From JBKBIP01 sp046297495 (GTDB lineage: Bacteria > Planctomycetota > Planctomycetia > Gemmatales > Gemmataceae), in contig JBKBIP010000050.1 in NCBI GenBank assembly GCA_046297495.1, positions 1 through 29,742 of the forward strand: DNA of 29,742 bases. The letters run 5' to 3'. Shown in pieces: positions 23,494 to 29,742 of the stretch (positions are counted from its first letter, which is position 1; every line of letters starts with the position of its first letter). The notes below the pieces were generated by a model. That model made no database searches. It had not been told where the DNA came from and worked only from the letters and a program-made list of their open reading frames with translations. A program made the position numbers and the translations under genes.

Positions 23494-24894
23494 ATGAATA
23501 CTTCACAGTCCGACGCCCTGGTCTTTTTTGGTGCCACGGGCGATCTGGCCTTCAAGAAAATCTTCCCAGCGCTACAAGCGATGGCCAAACGCGGCCACCT
23601 GGATGTGCCGGTCATTGGGGTCGGCCGGTCGGATTGGACTGCCGACCAGCTCCGGGCGCGGGCACGCGAGAGCCTGGAAAAGCAGGGGGAAGTGGACCCT
23701 GCCGCTCTTGAAAAACTCGCTGGCCTGCTGCGCTATGTAAGCGTCGATTATACCAAGCCGGCAACGTTTCAGGCCCTGCGCAAAGAATTGGGCGGAGCCG
23801 AGCGGCCCGCGCATTACCTGGCCATTCCGCCTCAGATGTTTGAAACGGTGGTGGAGCACCTGGAGAAGTCCGGCTGCGCCAAGGGTGCGCGCGTGCTCGT
23901 CGAAAAGCCGTTCGGACGAGACCTGGCCTCCGCCCGGGAACTCAACCGAATCCTGCGCAAAACTTTCGACGAGTCGGCGATCTTTCGCATCGACCATTTT
24001 CTCGGGAAGCGGCCGGTGAACAACCTGCACTTCTTCCGCTTCGCCAATGCATTTCTGGAGCCGATCTGGAACCACCACTACATCGAGAGTGTGCAGATCA
24101 CCTTGGCGGAAGACTTTGGTGTCCAGGGCCGGGGCGGCTTCTACGAGCAAACGGGCGCCATCCGCGATGTGATCCAGAACCACCTGTTCCAGGTGTTAAC
24201 CAATCTGGCGATGGAACCGGCAGCCGGCAGCGATAGCGAGTCCATTCGCGATGAAAAGGTCAAAGTCCTGGGGGTCATTCCGCCACTCGGGGCGGCGAAC
24301 CTCGTTCGCGGGCAGTTTGTTAGCTACCGAGACGAAAAGGACGTGGCGGCAGATTCCAAGGTGGAGACGTATGCCGCCATGCGACTGGAGATTGAGAACG
24401 ACCGCTGGCAAGGCGTCCCGTTCTTTCTCCGAGCCGGGAAATGTCTGCCCATCACCTGCACCGAAGTCGTGGTCCGGCTGCGTCGGCCCGCGACCCGGTA
24501 TCAAGAACTCGATCTCACACCAAACGCTTTGCGATTGCGGATCAGTCCCGAGATTCTCTTCGCGCTAGGCATGAATGTGCTTGGCTCCGACGAGCAGAAG
24601 CCGGGCCAGTCGGTGGAGATGGTGGCGTGCCGCCAGCAGAACGCCGATGAGCGGTCCGCCTACGAACGCGTGCTGGGAGACGCCATGCAGGGAGACGCCA
24701 CCTTGTTCGCCCGGCAGGACTATGCGGAAGAGGCGTGGCGGATCGTCGATCCGGTCTTGAAGGCGGACACGCCGGTCCACGAATACGAGCGGAATACCTG
24801 GGGGCCGACGGATGTCGACAAGATCGTCTCGCCTGCCGGAGGCTGGCACAACCTGATGCTGGGCGACGAATCCAAAGTGGAGCAGTGTTCATGA
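23494..24894 (+). CDS. zwf: Glucose-6-phosphate 1-dehydrogenase
   Basis: A 466-residue enzyme of the oxidative pentose phosphate pathway (glucose-6-phosphate to 6-phosphogluconolactone with NADP). N-terminal Rossmann motif: VFFGATGDLAFKKIFPAL. Conserved EKPFG. Substrate site RIDHFLGKRPVNN, a variant of the common RIDHYLGKE with Phe for Tyr and Arg for Glu. Then FANAFLEPIWNHHYIESVQI and GRGGFYEQTGAIRDVIQNHL. It is somewhat shorter than the usual 480-510. Its TGA overlaps the ATG of the pgl remnant. Supply of NADPH to the thiol/selenol enzymes upstream is a plausible link but only inferred. Confidence 0.93.
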   Translation: MNTSQSDALVFFGATGDLAFKKIFPALQAMAKRGHLDVPVIGVGRSDWTADQLRARARESLEKQGEVDPAALEKLAGLLRYVSVDYTKPATFQALRKELGGAERPAHYLAIPPQMFETVVEHLEKSGCAKGARVLVEKPFGRDLASARELNRILRKTFDESAIFRIDHFLGKRPVNNLHFFRFANAFLEPIWNHHYIESVQITLAEDFGVQGRGGFYEQTGAIRDVIQNHLFQVLTNLAMEPAAGSDSESIRDEKVKVLGVIPPLGAANLVRGQFVSYRDEKDVAADSKVETYAAMRLEIENDRWQGVPFFLRAGKCLPITCTEVVVRLRRPATRYQELDLTPNALRLRISPEILFALGMNVLGSDEQKPGQSVEMVACRQQNADERSAYERVLGDAMQGDATLFARQDYAEEAWRIVDPVLKADTPVHEYERNTWGPTDVDKIVSPAGGWHNLMLGDESKVEQCS

Positions 24895-25007
24895 AGATTG
24901 AAGTTCGGGCCGATGTTCGCGCGGTAGCCCAAGCGGCTGCCGCGATCATCCGTGGTGTAGAGTTCAGAAGCCCGTTGTGTGGTACGGCGAGGAATGTCCA
25001 GGTTTGA
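24891..25007 (+). pseudogene. pgl: 6-phosphogluconolactonase gene, only the first about 20 codons remain
   Basis: The ATG at 24891 overlaps the zwf stop (ATGA). The first residues, MKIEVRADVRAVAQAAAAII, fit the start of 6-phosphogluconolactonase, the normal partner of zwf. After about 24955 the frame runs into unrelated sequence (GVEFRSPLCGTARNVQV) and stops at 25007. The rest of the gene is missing from the window. Confidence 0.5.
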
Positions 25008-25016
25008 GGGGTTAGA

Positions 25017-25230
25017 TTAGAGTGTTCGCTCGCTCTCCTTGATCGGCTTGTGAATGTCCGTCACCATCTGGCCCGACTTGAAGACGGTAATGGTTCCGGT
25101 GGATTGGGAGACCACGATTGACACAGCAGCGGTCGAGGCGGTGATGGCCGCAGCAGCCGCATGCCGTGCGCCGAGGCCTTTGGGCAAGGGAGCAAATGGG
25201 GCTCGCCTGGACGCGCTAAAGTGCCAGGTT
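25017..25230 (-). pseudogene. Remnant of a DisA/CdaA-type diadenylate cyclase domain
   Basis: The minus-strand frame reads FAPLPKGLGARHAAAAAITA, then VSIVVSQSTGTITVFKSGQM, and ends IKESERTL with a stop at 25019-25017. This is the C-terminal half of a DisA_N domain (RHxAA, then SxxTGxI). In-frame stops lie upstream near 25230 and the catalytic N-terminal half is absent. It would have made c-di-AMP; the fragment cannot. Confidence 0.65.
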
Positions 25231-25306
25231 TATCATTCGGCCGAGACAATTCATCATTCATCAACGATCTGCTCGCGGCACAACAATGAAAAAAATGATC
25301 GCGTGT

Positions 25307-25335
25307 GTAAGGATCGCCTCGTTCGTGCGACTAAT
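25307..25335 (+). promoter_or_regulatory. ECF-type promoter, copy D
   Basis: GTAAGGATC, 12 bases, CGACTAAT, identical in both blocks to copy A 15 kb away. It ends 163 bases before the small lipoprotein gene at 25499. Confidence 0.72.
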
Positions 25336-25498
25336 CCTAATATCAGACCATGCAACCATCATGGCAAATGCACCGGGGTTCCTTCCGCAGGTGTGTGAAT
25401 GCGTTGAATAGGTGGTCAAGGTGTCTCTGAGAAGACGGATAAGCCTGATCGCTTTATCCAGGTGAATCAATCCGCAAACAAGAAGGGAGTCTTGTGTC

Positions 25499-25660
25499 AT
25501 GTTCAAGTCCTGGATGTACGTTCTCCTGTCATCTCTCCTGCTCGGGTCGTGCGTGGGTTGTCAAACCTGCCGATCCTGCAAGAGCGGGCACTCGACAAAC
25601 TATGGTTCTTCCGAGAACAGTTCCTCCGGAAGCTGTTCGTCGGGGAACTGTCATCGTTGA
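25499..25660 (+). CDS. Small cysteine-rich lipoprotein (53 aa)
   Basis: ATG at 25499 with AGAAGGGAG upstream. A hydrophobic signal (MYVLLSSLLLGSC) ends in a lipobox, followed by a Cys-rich mature part: CVGCQTCRSCKSGHS, then a Ser-rich run and SGSCSSGNCHR. Eight cysteines in 53 residues, mostly CxxC pairs, suggest metal or thiol chemistry at the membrane surface. It is the first gene after promoter copy D and heads a run of four genes. No known family was recognised. Confidence 0.6.
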   Translation: MFKSWMYVLLSSLLLGSCVGCQTCRSCKSGHSTNYGSSENSSSGSCSSGNCHR

Positions 25661-25713
25661 ATTCATCAGATCGAAGCTCACCCATCCTGAAACCTCAAGG
25701 AAGAGGATCTGAC

Positions 25714-25809
25714 ATGTTCTCGTGTTTTTGTAGTCCTACCGTTTGCAACTGCCCCACAATTCGGCTCACGCCTTGGCGCGAGTTGACGCCCCGGCGAGTG
25801 CGTCCTTGA
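25714..25809 (+). CDS. Very small Cys-containing peptide (31 aa)
   Basis: ATG at 25714 follows GGAAGAGGATCTGAC. The product begins MFSCFCSPTVCNCPTIRL and ends RRVRP, with two CxC pairs. The good ribosome binding site and the position inside the four-gene run support translation; conservation is unknown. Confidence 0.4.
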   Translation: MFSCFCSPTVCNCPTIRLTPWRELTPRRVRP

Positions 25810-25848
25810 GGCCGGAACTGCCCAATCAAAGAGGAGAGGAGGACGGGT

Positions 25849-26106
25849 ATGAGTCGCAAGGCGAGGAAGTTGCTGAAACGTCTCGTGGTTGTGATGGCGG
25901 CAATACTCCTTGTGGGCGTCGGGTGGAAGGCTACTGGCCTGTTTCGTCCCGAAGTCAAACAACCGCCACCGTACCAAGAAGCTTCTTTCCGTCAACAGGA
26001 ACCGGTAGGCTGGGTTTTCGGCCGGCTCCTCAACATGCATCCATCCGTTTACTCGCCCTCCGGCGTGGGGGGCCCACCGCCTCCCACGCCGCCAAATCGG
26101 CCGTAG
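25849..26106 (+). CDS. Small membrane-anchored protein (85 aa)
   Basis: ATG at 25849 with a strong GAGGAGAGGAGG site. A basic start (MSRKARKLLKR) precedes one transmembrane segment (LVVVMAAILLVGVGW), then a Pro-rich exported tail with SFRQQEPVGWVFGRLLNMHP and a Gly/Pro-rich end. No family is recognised. It lies between the Cys-rich peptides and the DUF547 gene on the same strand. Confidence 0.6.
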   Translation: MSRKARKLLKRLVVVMAAILLVGVGWKATGLFRPEVKQPPPYQEASFRQQEPVGWVFGRLLNMHPSVYSPSGVGGPPPPTPPNRP

Positions 26107-26141
26107 TCCGTGGTAATGCTTTTAATTCAAGAGGAGAAGAG

Positions 26142-26993
26142 ATGAGACACAGCTTGTTCAACTGTCTCTGTGCAACAGCTGCGTGGACTGTGCTGACCCT
26201 GCTCGGCCAACCAGCCTGGGCGGGTCCGAAGGTTCAGGTCGGCAAGCCCTGCGGCGAGTCGAACCGGCCTTCGTTGGCCGAGGTCGCCCACGCTCCCTTC
26301 ACGGCCCTGCTCCAGAAGTACGTGGATGACAAGGGCCTCGTTGCCTACGCCAAGTGGAAGGCCAGCGTCGCCGACACGCAGGCCCTCGATGACTACCTGA
26401 CCCGCGCGGGCTGCGTGGATCTGAAGAAGCCCGCGCCCAAAGCCGCGCAGGTCGCGTTCTGGGTCAACGTCTACAACGCCCTAACGCTCAAGGGCATTCT
26501 CCGCGAGTACCCCATCAAGAGCATTCGCGACCGCACGTCCCGTCTTGGCGGTTACAACATCTGGAAGGATCTGCTCCTGTGGGTTGATAACAAGACTTAC
26601 TCGCTGGACGACATTGAGCACCAGATCCTGCGCAAGATGAGTGAGCCGCGCGTTCACGCCGCCCTGGTCTGCGGAGCAAAGGGTTGCCCGCCGCTGTCGA
26701 ACAAGGCGTACACGGCGACGGGACTCGACGCGGAGCTGACCGCGAACGGCCAGCGCTTCTTCGCCCGGCCGGACAGCTTCCGCGCCGACCCAGGCAAACG
26801 GGAAGTCCACCTGACCCCGTTGCTCAAGTGGTACGGCCAGGACTTTGGGCCGACGACCGCTGACCAGTTGCGGGCACTTCGTCCCCTCTTGCCCGAGTCA
26901 GGTGCCACAGGCTTGGTGGACAACCCTGACGTGAGAGTACGCTTCTTGGACTACGACTGGGGCCTGAACGACCAGCAGCCACCGTCGCGGTAA
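26142..26993 (+). CDS. Exported DUF547 domain protein
   Basis: A 283-residue protein with a signal peptide (TAAWTVLTLLGQPAWA) and a DUF547 domain: FTALLQKYVDDKGLVAYAKW, VAFWVNVYNALTLKGILREY, VHAALVCGAKGCPPLSNKAY, then LTPLLKWYGQDFG. It corresponds to the DUF547 half of the fusion at 16841-18511 (CGAKGCPPL against CAAVGCPPL). AGGAGAAG lies before the ATG. It is last in the run behind promoter copy D, so the sigma factor may control both DUF547 proteins. Activity is unknown. Confidence 0.87.
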   Translation: MRHSLFNCLCATAAWTVLTLLGQPAWAGPKVQVGKPCGESNRPSLAEVAHAPFTALLQKYVDDKGLVAYAKWKASVADTQALDDYLTRAGCVDLKKPAPKAAQVAFWVNVYNALTLKGILREYPIKSIRDRTSRLGGYNIWKDLLLWVDNKTYSLDDIEHQILRKMSEPRVHAALVCGAKGCPPLSNKAYTATGLDAELTANGQRFFARPDSFRADPGKREVHLTPLLKWYGQDFGPTTADQLRALRPLLPESGATGLVDNPDVRVRFLDYDWGLNDQQPPSR

Positions 26994-26996
26994 AGA

Positions 26997-27025
26997 AAGG
27001 CCCAGAGCGCCTTGCAGCGGGCCTT
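26997..27025 (+). terminator. Stem-loop after the DUF547 gene
   Basis: AAGGCCC (26997-27003) pairs with GGGCCTT (27019-27025) across a 15-base loop, starting 4 bases after the stop. No U run follows, so termination is only likely. Confidence 0.45.
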
Positions 27026-27168
27026 GGCGATCCGGCGAGGCGCTCGGTATTTTCTGGAGGAGATTGCGCCTCGCGGATGGCGGCACGGAAGTCGAATCGA
27101 AGCAGCAGCCGCGCTGCGGATGAAAACGGCGGCGAAGGAGATCGGCACTTGATCGCGTTTCACAGGCG

Positions 27169-27594
27169 TCATGATGCCGACGACTCCCGCAGCGTCTCGA
27201 TCACGTGGCAGCAATCGGCGCGTTCCGTTTCCTGGCACTTCTCCAGTGCCCGCTTTAGCACATGCTGAACGTGCCGTAAGTCCTTTAATCGCTGGGCGAC
27301 CTCGGTCAAGCGCTCTTCAATCAGCGTTTGCACCTTCCGGCAGGAAGCGGCATTGCTGCCCGGCGCGGCCAGCAGGGCCTTCACGTCGTCAAGGGTGAAG
27401 CCGATGGCCTGAGCGGCCCGGATGAACTTCACCATCCGCAACGACTCGTCGCCGTAAAGTCGGTAATTCCCCTGGCTACGGTCTTCCGGCCGCACCAGCC
27501 CGATGCGCTCATAGTAACGGACGGTGGTGGTGGGAACCTCGGCAGCGTGGGCTAACTGGCTGATGGTGTAGCGTCCGCGCATCGCTTTCCGCAT
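27169..27594 (-). CDS. MerR family metal-responsive regulator
   Basis: A 141-residue protein, divergent from the transporter gene. N-terminal winged helix: YTISQLAHAAEVPTTTVRYY, ERIGLVRPEDRSQGNYRLYG. A long dimer helix follows, with Cys in ASCRKVQTLIEE and the C-terminal metal loop EKCQETERADCCHVIE. Three or four Cys in this spacing resemble Hg(II)/thiophilic-metal MerR proteins, though the spacing is not the classic one of Tn501 MerR, so metal identity is uncertain. The start may be the ATG at 27594 or at 27582. Its operator/promoter is at 27669-27700. Confidence 0.87.
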   Translation of the reverse strand: MRKAMRGRYTISQLAHAAEVPTTTVRYYERIGLVRPEDRSQGNYRLYGDESLRMVKFIRAAQAIGFTLDDVKALLAAPGSNAASCRKVQTLIEERLTEVAQRLKDLRHVQHVLKRALEKCQETERADCCHVIETLRESSAS

Positions 27595-27668
27595 CCATTT
27601 TGCTGGACGGTACTTGCGTGTTTGCTAGCCCGTCCGAGGAAAACTCAAAGAAAAAAGCCAAAGTGCCC

Positions 27669-27700
27669 TTGACCTTGCACTCAGGTGCAATGTCGATAAT
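27669..27700 (+). promoter_or_regulatory. MerR-type operator/promoter of the transporter genes
   Basis: The -35 TTGACC (27669-27674) and -10 GATAAT (27695-27700) are separated by 20 bases. The spacer carries the perfect dyad TTGCACTCAGGTGCAA (27675-27690). The overlong spacer with a central dyad is the hallmark of MerR-activated promoters. It also shows that translation must start at 27759 and not further upstream. Confidence 0.88.
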
Positions 27701-27758
27701 AGCCGTAGAACGATGGTTCGGCAAGACCAGCATTCCCACAAGATCAAGGAGATGCTCG

Positions 27759-29174
27759 ATGACGGTTGAAACACAGACTGAAACGAAAACGGCACGGCGT
27801 GTCGAATGCCCATCGTGCGGCAAAAAAGCGAAACAGGTGCGCACCGTCACGCTGGGAGCTTTGCTCAAAGAGGAATTTGCCAAACGCTTCACTGCGGACG
27901 GCCATTCATGCTGCGGCACAACCGGCGAAGGCTGCCAGCCGATCAACGGAGACACCGGCTGGCGGTTCTGCGATTCGCAGGACTGCGACGTAGTGTACTT
28001 CTCCGAGGAAGGTGACACGACCTTTACGAAGTCGCAACTCAAAGTTCCGGTCGGCGTGAAGGAACAGGCCGGCGACCGCCCACTCTGCTACTGCTTCGGC
28101 CACTCCGTGGCCAGCATCAAAAAGGAGCTTCGCACGAAAGGCCGCAGTGACGCCTTGGAAGACATTCGCGCGAAGATGAAAGTCCCTGGCTGCCGCTGCG
28201 AGAGGGAGAATCCGTCGGGTTCGTGCTGCTTGGGGAGTGTGGCCAAGGGCATCAAAATCGCACAGGAGGAATTGAACATGCTCGACTCAGGGGTACAGAC
28301 ACCCGCGAACCCTGCGAAGGTCGCCTCGCTGCCCGGAGCGGGAACGGGCCAGCCGCAGCACAACGGCCAGCTTGCGGTGGCGGACATCGCGCCCTCGGTT
28401 TCGGCCAAGGGAGGTCAGCCCAAGGAGAAGGGAGCCTTCCTGGCGACTCTCGGTGCCATCTTTACGGCGATCCTGGGATCGGCTTGCTGCTGGCTGCCTT
28501 TGCTCCTGATCGCTTTCGGCTTCTCCGCCGCCGGAGTCGGCACTTTCTTCGAGCAGTACCGTCCGTACTTCCTCACCGTCACGTTCGCCCTGCTGGGCGT
28601 CGCCTGGTACTTCGCCTACCGTGCGGCCATCTGGCGGGCCTGGGCACGTCTGAGGGGCAAGCCGGCTCCGGTGCTCACTGTCGAAGCCTGCTGCGCCTCC
28701 GAAGCTACCTCCGCTCCGGCTCATTCCTGCTGCGGGATCGAAGCGGAGCCGGAACCAGCGGATTGTTGTGCCCCTGGGGCGAAGGCCGGTGCTGGTCAAA
28801 CCATCCGTCGGCGGTTCACGATGCGGCAGTTCAACCAGGTGATGCTGTGGATGGCCACGGTCATGATCGTGTTGTTCGCCCTGTTCCCGCACTGGATCGG
28901 GCTGTTCCTCGGAGGCGGCGGCAGCAACTCGACCGCAGCGCTCAACGCGGAGGATAACCAGCGTGTGGTGCTGGAAATCCAGGGCATGACCTGTGAGGGC
29001 TGTGCGCCAACGGCCGAGAAGGCCCTGCGGAGCGTGCCGGGCGTTTCTGCCGCTGCCGTCAGCTACGAGAAAAAGCAAGCGGTGGTCTTTGTCCCCAAGG
29101 GGCAGGAAGTGCCTCGCGACGCCATCTTGCAGGCTGCTCGCCAGGCGGGATATTCCGCGACGTTCAGGAAGTAA
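27759..29174 (+). CDS. Three-domain mercury-type transporter: Fe-S metallochaperone, MerT and MerP-like HMA in one chain
   Basis: A 471-residue protein from the ATG at 27759 (AAGGAG before it). Residues 1-175 are a CopZ-type metallochaperone: a zinc site starting CPSCGKK (Cys17, Cys20) and a BFD-like [2Fe-2S] site with CYCFGHS (Cys110, Cys112) and CRC (Cys145, Cys147). Residues 225-295 are MerT with GSACCWLPLLLIAFGFS (Cys243-Cys244). A cytoplasmic loop carries three more CC pairs. A third hydrophobic helix (about 360-385) leads to an HMA domain with GMTCEGCAPTAEKAL (residues 409-423). It would import Hg(II) or a similar ion and hand it over internally; no reductase follows within the window. 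Fusion of all three parts is notable. Confidence 0.85.
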   Translation: MTVETQTETKTARRVECPSCGKKAKQVRTVTLGALLKEEFAKRFTADGHSCCGTTGEGCQPINGDTGWRFCDSQDCDVVYFSEEGDTTFTKSQLKVPVGVKEQAGDRPLCYCFGHSVASIKKELRTKGRSDALEDIRAKMKVPGCRCERENPSGSCCLGSVAKGIKIAQEELNMLDSGVQTPANPAKVASLPGAGTGQPQHNGQLAVADIAPSVSAKGGQPKEKGAFLATLGAIFTAILGSACCWLPLLLIAFGFSAAGVGTFFEQYRPYFLTVTFALLGVAWYFAYRAAIWRAWARLRGKPAPVLTVEACCASEATSAPAHSCCGIEAEPEPADCCAPGAKAGAGQTIRRRFTMRQFNQVMLWMATVMIVLFALFPHWIGLFLGGGGSNSTAALNAEDNQRVVLEIQGMTCEGCAPTAEKALRSVPGVSAAAVSYEKKQAVVFVPKGQEVPRDAILQAARQAGYSATFRK

Positions 29175-29208
29175 CTTGCTGCTTGCAGAGAATTCGCTGA
29201 AACAAACA

Positions 29209-29236
29209 AACCCCGGAGTTGCCCTCGCCTGGGGTT
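29209..29236 (+). terminator. Weak stem-loop between the transporter and the HMA protein
   Basis: AACCCC (29209-29214) pairs with GGGGTT (29231-29236) across a 16-base loop. No U tract; it may lower rather than stop transcription. Confidence 0.3.
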
Positions 29237-29286
29237 AGCCGATGGAACGGCCGAAAAGCGGGGGGCGTCATGTGAAGGAGAGGACG

Positions 29287-29622
29287 ATGCTCAATCGGTT
29301 GCCGGTAATTCTGGGCCTGACCCTGACGTGGTGCGGCTGCTGCGTTTCCTTGCCGGTCGGAGAACTGCACGCCCAGACACCCACGAAAGCGAGCCGCTGC
29401 TACCTGCTGGAGATCAAAGGCATGACCTGCGAAGGCTGTGCCGCCCACGTGCAGAAAGCCCTGGCGCAGGTGCCCGGCGTGGCGGAAGCGAAAGTCAGCT
29501 ACGCCAAGTCCGAGGCTCAGGTCTGCATCAAGCAGGGACATACGGTAAGCAGTGACACGCTGGTGAAGGCAGTCGAGAAGGCCGGCCACAAGGCCAAGGT
29601 GAAGTGGCAGTCGCAGGACTGA
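29287..29622 (+). CDS. Exported MerP-like HMA domain protein
   Basis: A 111-residue protein from the ATG at 29287 with GAAGGAGAGGACG before it. The N-terminal hydrophobic signal (LPVILGLTLTWCGCCVSLPV) may be a normal or a lipoprotein signal. A single heavy-metal-associated domain follows: LLEIKGMTCEGCAAHVQKAL, then VPGVAEAKVSYAKSEAQV. The GMTCxGC site binds one soft metal ion. It shares GMTCEGC and the rest of the fold with the C-terminal domain of the preceding transporter, pointing to duplication. It is probably a periplasmic metal scavenger feeding that transporter. Confidence 0.85.
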   Translation: MLNRLPVILGLTLTWCGCCVSLPVGELHAQTPTKASRCYLLEIKGMTCEGCAAHVQKALAQVPGVAEAKVSYAKSEAQVCIKQGHTVSSDTLVKAVEKAGHKAKVKWQSQD

Positions 29623-29742
29623 CCCAGCCGGGCCTGCTGCGTGGAAGAGAATGTGGCAAGACCGGGGAGCTATGATCGAAAGTTGTGGATGAAAGCTTGA
29701 AGGAGGCGGCGTACCCTGGGTTGTTACAAGACCACCCACATG
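29623..29742. other. Right end of the window, no gene seen
   Basis: 120 bases with an AAGGAGGC element at about 29699-29706 and an ATG in the last three bases, too far apart to pair convincingly. A following gene may start just beyond the edge. Confidence 0.4.

Noticed and set aside
25437..25459. Hairpin GGATAA...TTATCC in the leader after promoter copy D
   Set aside because: A short stem with an 11-base loop; not enough to call a riboswitch or terminator.
27004..27152. An open plus-strand frame after the DUF547 gene (LAIRRGARYFLEEIAPRG region)
   Set aside because: It has no start codon or ribosome binding site and no recognisable family; it overlaps the stem-loop. A decayed gene end is possible but unsupported.
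27600..27758. A longer N-terminus for the MerT fusion starting at 27600
   Set aside because: The MerR promoter at 27669-27700 lies inside that stretch; the ATG at 27759 has its own ribosome binding site and begins the conserved part.

Overview
The window is high-GC bacterial DNA that most resembles Planctomycetota, probably the Gemmatales/Gemmataceae side. The reasons are a Ser/Thr kinase with the N-terminus usual in that phylum, an ECF sigma factor with a small soluble zinc anti-sigma, DUF547 and DUF3179 proteins, and selenoproteins. This placement is inference from gene content; there is no rRNA here.

Left part (1-9800) is an accessory, rearranged region. It holds the start of a kinase gene (minus strand), two damaged genes of unknown function, a type II restriction-modification pair (minus strand, 1353-3435) lodged between two truncated genes, then a surface-polysaccharide style set: MNN1-like glycosyltransferase (5' truncated), a short P-loop/sulfotransferase-like protein and an FkbM methyltransferase. 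Next come a frameshifted IS4/IS701-type transposase cut off by a second, intact IS (about 7346-9063), and a TetR regulator flanked by two copies of its probable operator, one of which has lost its target gene.

Central part (9795-23365) is the most interesting. An ECF sigma factor and its soluble zinc anti-sigma are followed by a csrA-like gene, a small lipoprotein and a long same-strand, tightly spaced run: a DUF3179 protein and a HEAT-peroxiredoxin protein, each interrupted by one in-frame UGA exactly at the first position of a CxxC-type motif (probable selenoproteins, UxxC), an ArsM-like methyltransferase, an ArsS-like radical SAM enzyme, a TVP38-DUF547 fusion, a MerA-like flavoprotein, an AhpD-like peroxidase and a GH15 glucoamylase. 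The core matches known arsenosugar-type ArsM/ArsS neighbourhoods, expanded with selenol/thiol redox proteins. Four copies of GTAAGGATC-N12-CGACTAAT lie upstream of a membrane protein, the sigma operon, csrA and a distant small-protein/DUF547 operon. They are proposed as the promoters of this ECF factor.

The GH15 gene is split near its 3' end by a 234-bp element with 17-bp terminal inverted repeats and an 8-bp target duplication (a MITE). It is followed by zwf, a truncated pgl, and a minus-strand remnant of a DisA-type diadenylate cyclase.

Right part (25307-29742) is an operon of three small proteins plus a second DUF547 protein behind the fourth ECF-type promoter. After it comes a mercury-type module: a MerR regulator, a textbook MerR operator/promoter with a 20-bp spacer, a single-chain fusion of an Fe-S/zinc metallochaperone, a MerT transporter and a MerP-like HMA domain, and a separate exported HMA protein. 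No tRNA, rRNA or CRISPR array was seen.
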